A stretch of 15,413 bases of DNA. It comes from Collinsella sp. (GTDB taxonomy: Bacteria; Actinomycetota; Coriobacteriia; Coriobacteriales; Coriobacteriaceae). The notes below the pieces were generated by a model that was given only the letters and a program-made list of their open reading frames with translations, had not been told where the DNA came from and searched no databases. Shown piece after piece: positions 13,247 through 15,413 of this stretch (position 1 is its first letter; each line of letters begins with the position of its first letter). The translations under genes and the position numbers were made by a program. The stretch is from NCBI GenBank assembly GCA_019419485.1, contig DXZV01000012.1, positions 1 to 15,413 on the forward strand, in the 5' to 3' direction.

Positions 13247-13887
13247 GCGTGATCGTAAGGGGCGTATCGAAGCGCATGGGTAAAAACAATGTCCTGCGCA
13301 ACGTGTCCATCGAGGTTGACCCTGGGACCGTGGTCGGGCTTCAGGGGATAAACGGTTCGGGCAAGACCATGCTCATGCGAGCGGTCTGCGGATTGATCAA
13401 GCCTACCGAAGGCGAAATCTCTATCGATGGCCAGAGGCTCGGAGTTGATATCTCGTTCCCGCCGAGTCTGGGGATGTTGATCGAGGCGCCTTCCTTTTTA
13501 GGATATCTGTCTGGCTACGACAATCTGGAGCTCATCGCCCAGATCAAGGGCGTTGCCACCCCCGAGGACATTCGCTCTGCCCTGCGGCTCGTGGGACTCG
13601 ATGCAGACGAAAAAAAGAAGTTCCGAGCATACTCGCTTGGGATGAAGCAACGTCTGGGGATAGCTGCGGCAATTATGGAAAAGCCGAAGCTACTTGTTCT
13701 CGATGAGCCAACAAATGCCCTCGACGAAGCGGGCGTGGAAATGCTCAAGCGCGTTGTGGCGATGGCGGCATCAACGGGTCGCGAGGTTATTCTGTCCAGC
13801 CATGACGGAGAGGTGCTCGAGGAGCTGGCCGATCGGGTTTACTGCATGCGCGACGGTGCCGTTGTGAAAGTTCGGGAAAGGTCGTGA
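13243..13887 (+). CDS. ABC transporter ATP-binding protein, BcrA/LanF-like with E-loop
   Basis: This 214-residue nucleotide-binding subunit has Walker A GINGSGKT (35-42), signature YSLGMKQR (130-137), Walker B LLVLDEP (150-156) and switch His187 in SSHD. The Q-loop position reads GMLIEAPSFLGYLSGYDNL (77-95), with Glu in place of the usual Gln. An E-loop is known from lantibiotic-immunity ATPases such as NukF, and the IEAPxFxxxLSGxxNL context is typical of the BcrA group. It is shorter than BcrA (about 300 residues) and lacks its C-terminal extension. The ATG at 13243 overlaps the stop of permease 2 and has GGGGGAC upstream. All catalytic motifs look intact. It would power the two membrane subunits, with immunity to or export of an antimicrobial peptide as the best guess. 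Confidence 0.92.
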   Translation: MSVIVRGVSKRMGKNNVLRNVSIEVDPGTVVGLQGINGSGKTMLMRAVCGLIKPTEGEISIDGQRLGVDISFPPSLGMLIEAPSFLGYLSGYDNLELIAQIKGVATPEDIRSALRLVGLDADEKKKFRAYSLGMKQRLGIAAAIMEKPKLLVLDEPTNALDEAGVEMLKRVVAMAASTGREVILSSHDGEVLEELADRVYCMRDGAVVKVRERS

Positions 13888-13892
13888 GCGCG

Positions 13893-14552
13893 ATGAAGAA
13901 GACCATGTGGACAAGAAGGTCGGTGCTTGCTCTTTTCGGCTGTGCTGCCACTGGCCTTGCGGGCATGAGGGTGAGCGCCGTTAACGGGAACCGGACGGTC
14001 ATTCCTGAGAAATACTATGCGGAGGGCGAATGGCTCTCGATGGATGGGGCGTTTCTGGGGTCGAAGGATGTGGCGACTGACGGGTATTCGTTTTGCATAG
14101 ACGGGGCGGAGCTGCTCACGCCGCGCGAGTATCTCAAGCGTGCGCATGATGATTATTCAAAATATGGCATCGTGGATACGAAAACGAAATTGAAGGACGC
14201 CGACATCACGTGTGTTATCGCCGTAAAGATGCGTGTCAGGAATAAGGACAATGTCGAAGGCGGAATCAAAACGTATGTTTGGCATTTGGTGCCGGAGTCT
14301 GCGCCAAACTATGACTTTGTGGTCAATACCGATCTGATAACGCAGGCAATGCCGGCTCTGGGCGGCTCAGCTGCGTTTGCTGTACAGGTTGGGGCGGAGA
14401 ACGAGTTGCTCGTTCCATTCATGATGAAAAACACCAACGACTATTTCGAAGGTTACGAGACCGTCCGTTTTGAGAAGGCTTTTCCTGGGACTTATACGAT
14501 GAAGATGACCGATCTGCCAGAGAGAAGGCTCTTAAGGTTTGAAGTGAAGTAA
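13893..14552 (+). CDS. Exported protein with Tat-like or lipoprotein signal, last gene of the transporter operon
   Basis: This 219-residue protein has a twin-arginine N-terminus (TRRSVLALFGCAATG, residues 7-21). The LFGC at 14-17 could be a lipobox, which would make it a Tat lipoprotein; otherwise cleavage may follow VSA (27-29). The mature part is mostly beta-type and acidic, with a VRNKDNVEGG turn and a LLRFEVK end, which looks like one small immunoglobulin-like extracellular domain. It may belong to a family such as DUF5028, but I am not sure. The ATG at 13893 is used. A GTG at 13884 overlaps the ATPase stop (GTGA) and would add three residues, with GGGAAAGG only two bases before it. Tight packing with the ABC genes suggests an extracellular partner, for example a substrate-binding or immunity lipoprotein like LanI. 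Confidence 0.75.
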   Translation: MKKTMWTRRSVLALFGCAATGLAGMRVSAVNGNRTVIPEKYYAEGEWLSMDGAFLGSKDVATDGYSFCIDGAELLTPREYLKRAHDDYSKYGIVDTKTKLKDADITCVIAVKMRVRNKDNVEGGIKTYVWHLVPESAPNYDFVVNTDLITQAMPALGGSAAFAVQVGAENELLVPFMMKNTNDYFEGYETVRFEKAFPGTYTMKMTDLPERRLLRFEVK

Positions 14553-14565
14553 CTCGAAGGTCCTG

Positions 14566-14958
14566 TTGGGGGAGCCTCATCCTACGCTGAAGCGGGATGA
14601 GATTCCCTTCGCAGTGGCGCTCGGCCCTAGTGCTTCTTCTTGCTCTTCTTCTTACAGGTACAAAAACAATCTGCGCGAGCTGATCCATATCGCGATTAAC
14701 GACTGTCACCCGAAGAATATGGAGCTCGCCCTTCATGGCCATACAGATGGCCACCTCCTGCTGGATGCGATCGAGATCGAGCGGCAGCGCAACCGGATGA
14801 TGCGTCAGACGATGGGATTTCGACATGCAGTTGTTGATGCGCACAATGGAGATCTTGTTGCCGTGATGCACAGTCCCGATGATGCCTATGACTACTGCGA
14901 CTATTTTGCCACGGTTCGTCGGGACGCTACTGTTCTCGATTTGTGGGCTGATATTTAA
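14566..14958 (+). CDS. Hypothetical protein, possibly a fusion or truncated gene
   Basis: An open frame of 130 codons runs from a TTG (14566, with AAGG five bases upstream) to TAA at 14958; a GTG at 14614 and an ATG at 14719 are other starts. The first 35 residues look like out-of-frame sequence (Ser/Cys run over the signal-peptide ORF). From about YKNNLRELIHIAIND onward the protein looks coherent: a helical part with ERQRNRMMRQTMGF, then NGDLVAVMHSPDDAYDYCDYF and LDLWADI at the end. I recognise no family. The best reading is the 3' part of a gene whose beginning was lost at about 14658. The opposite strand is also open over this stretch, so strand is not fully certain. Confidence 0.4.
   Translation: MGEPHPTLKRDEIPFAVALGPSASSCSSSYRYKNNLRELIHIAINDCHPKNMELALHGHTDGHLLLDAIEIERQRNRMMRQTMGFRHAVVDAHNGDLVAVMHSPDDAYDYCDYFATVRRDATVLDLWADI
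14597..14683 (+). pseudogene. Signal-peptide-only ORF, probable 5' remnant of an exported-protein gene
   Basis: ATG at 14597 opens a 28-codon frame, MRFPSQWRSALVLLLALLLT followed by GTKTICAS and stop. It has the full form of a signal peptide (Arg-containing start, 11-residue hydrophobic core) and then ends. It sits 44 bases after the exported-protein gene, where another secreted operon member could be expected. It probably marks a gene cut off near 14658 and joined to unrelated sequence. It could also be a short membrane peptide or chance. The ribosome site is weak. Confidence 0.4.
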
Positions 14959-15008
14959 AACATCTCGCCTGTTTCAATGCGTTTTTTGGGTTTATAACTG
15001 TTCGCTTT

Positions 15009-15320
15009 TTCGGTTGTGTCGCAGTTCACTAGTTCATTCATTACGTTCTTCGTATCGTCTGTAAATCAGTTATGTCGCGGTTACACAGCTCTGTTGTTGC
15101 GTTTTGTCGTAATTCAGCAATGACATAGCCGGAACTCGCCCGCAAGTGTCGTACGCTGCCGTACAAAACTGCGTTTCGGCCGTCCGCGTACTGCCAAGGC
15201 TCTGCCCTAGCACCCGGCGCCTGCGGCGGTTGTTCATATCTGAACTGCGACACAACCGAACAAAGCAATTACGACACTACGTAATTGTGTAATTACCGAA
15301 CTACGTGATAACGACAAAAC
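15009..15320. repeat. Six TGTCG-centred motifs arranged three against three, with a 20-bp inverted repeat
   Basis: Forward copies lie at 15013-15029, 15069-15086 and 15101-15118 (GTTRTGTCGCRGTT type, the third GTTTTGTCGTAATT). Reverse copies lie at 15240-15256, 15265-15280 and 15305-15320. The outermost forward copy and the first reverse copy lie within a perfect 20-bp inverted repeat, 15009-15028 and 15241-15260. A hairpin CAATTACG/CGTAATTG lies at 15266-15287 and GTACG/CGTAC at 15151-15164. No gene is visible in 14959-15413. It resembles a palindromic intergenic element (MITE-like) or a protein-binding array. Confidence 0.75.
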
Positions 15321-15390
15321 TGAAAAACGTAACTGTTGAATTGCAGAACAATGAGCTAACGCCGCGAGTGCCGGGTGCTAGGGCAGAGCC
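15198..15390. repeat. 21-bp perfect inverted repeat pair near the right edge
   Basis: 15198-15218 and 15370-15390 are exact reverse complements, sharing the core CTGCCCTAGCACCCGG. The right copy also holds its own hairpin, CTAGGGC/GCCCTAG (15378-15394). Both copies are followed on their own side by GCGGCGG-type sequence. The pair brackets the reverse half of the TGTCG array. Confidence 0.8.
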
Positions 15391-15413
15391 CTAGCGTGCG
15401 CCGCTTGCGGCGG

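Noticed and set aside
14419..14871. A 150-codon minus-strand ORF opposite the last hypothetical gene
   Set aside because: Its second half is plainly antisense to the exported-protein gene and it has no ribosome site. I kept the plus frame, at low confidence, because its C-terminal part beyond 14871 also looks coding.

Overview
The window looks like a chromosomal accessory region of a Coriobacteriia actinobacterium, most likely Collinsella or a close relative. This placement is an inference from gene content: a large membrane-bound LuxR-type regulator, a wall protein with a LAQTG sorting motif, GC-leaning codon use and GGAGG-type ribosome sites. No rRNA, tRNA or housekeeping gene is present to confirm it.

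Left part (1-4187, minus strand): two exported surface proteins. One is a partial lipoprotein-like protein cut by the window edge. The other is an 1118-residue alanine-rich coiled-coil protein carrying a CAP/SCP domain and a sortase anchor. A 12-bp stem hairpin separates them. The large gene diverges from a 72-residue XRE regulator, and the shared start region holds a perfect 13-bp dyad that overlaps the likely promoters.

4188-5994: the XRE regulator, then four 23-bp tandem repeats that run into the promoter of an AAA ATPase/DUF4143 protein with an intact PD-(D/E)XK-like motif. A Rho-independent terminator follows.

5995-8640: a mobile-element-like patch. It has about 500 bp of hairpin-rich noncoding DNA, a long inverted repeat that looks like a transfer origin, and a MobC-like relaxosome protein with two ribbon-helix-helix segments. 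No relaxase gene is present. A bidirectional terminator separates this from a minus-strand chain: a RelE-type toxin that lacks a start codon, a small Cys-rich ORF and a 92-residue acidic protein, linked by two ATGA overlaps.

8641-14958 (plus strand): the most interesting block. A 711-residue membrane regulator contains two complete units of membrane domain plus LuxR helix-turn-helix. Next come a secreted four-cysteine protein, two membrane subunits and an ATPase of a LanFEG/BcrA-like ABC transporter that has an E-loop instead of a Q-loop, and a probable Tat-exported protein or lipoprotein. The transporter genes and the exported protein overlap or abut, so they are probably one operon. I read it as a regulated export, immunity or stress-sensing module around the small secreted protein. 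After it come a signal-peptide-only ORF and an uncertain hypothetical gene, which suggest a broken end.

14959-15413: noncoding DNA built of inverted repeats. Six copies of a TGTCG-centred motif are arranged three against three, and a 21-bp inverted repeat lies at the right end.
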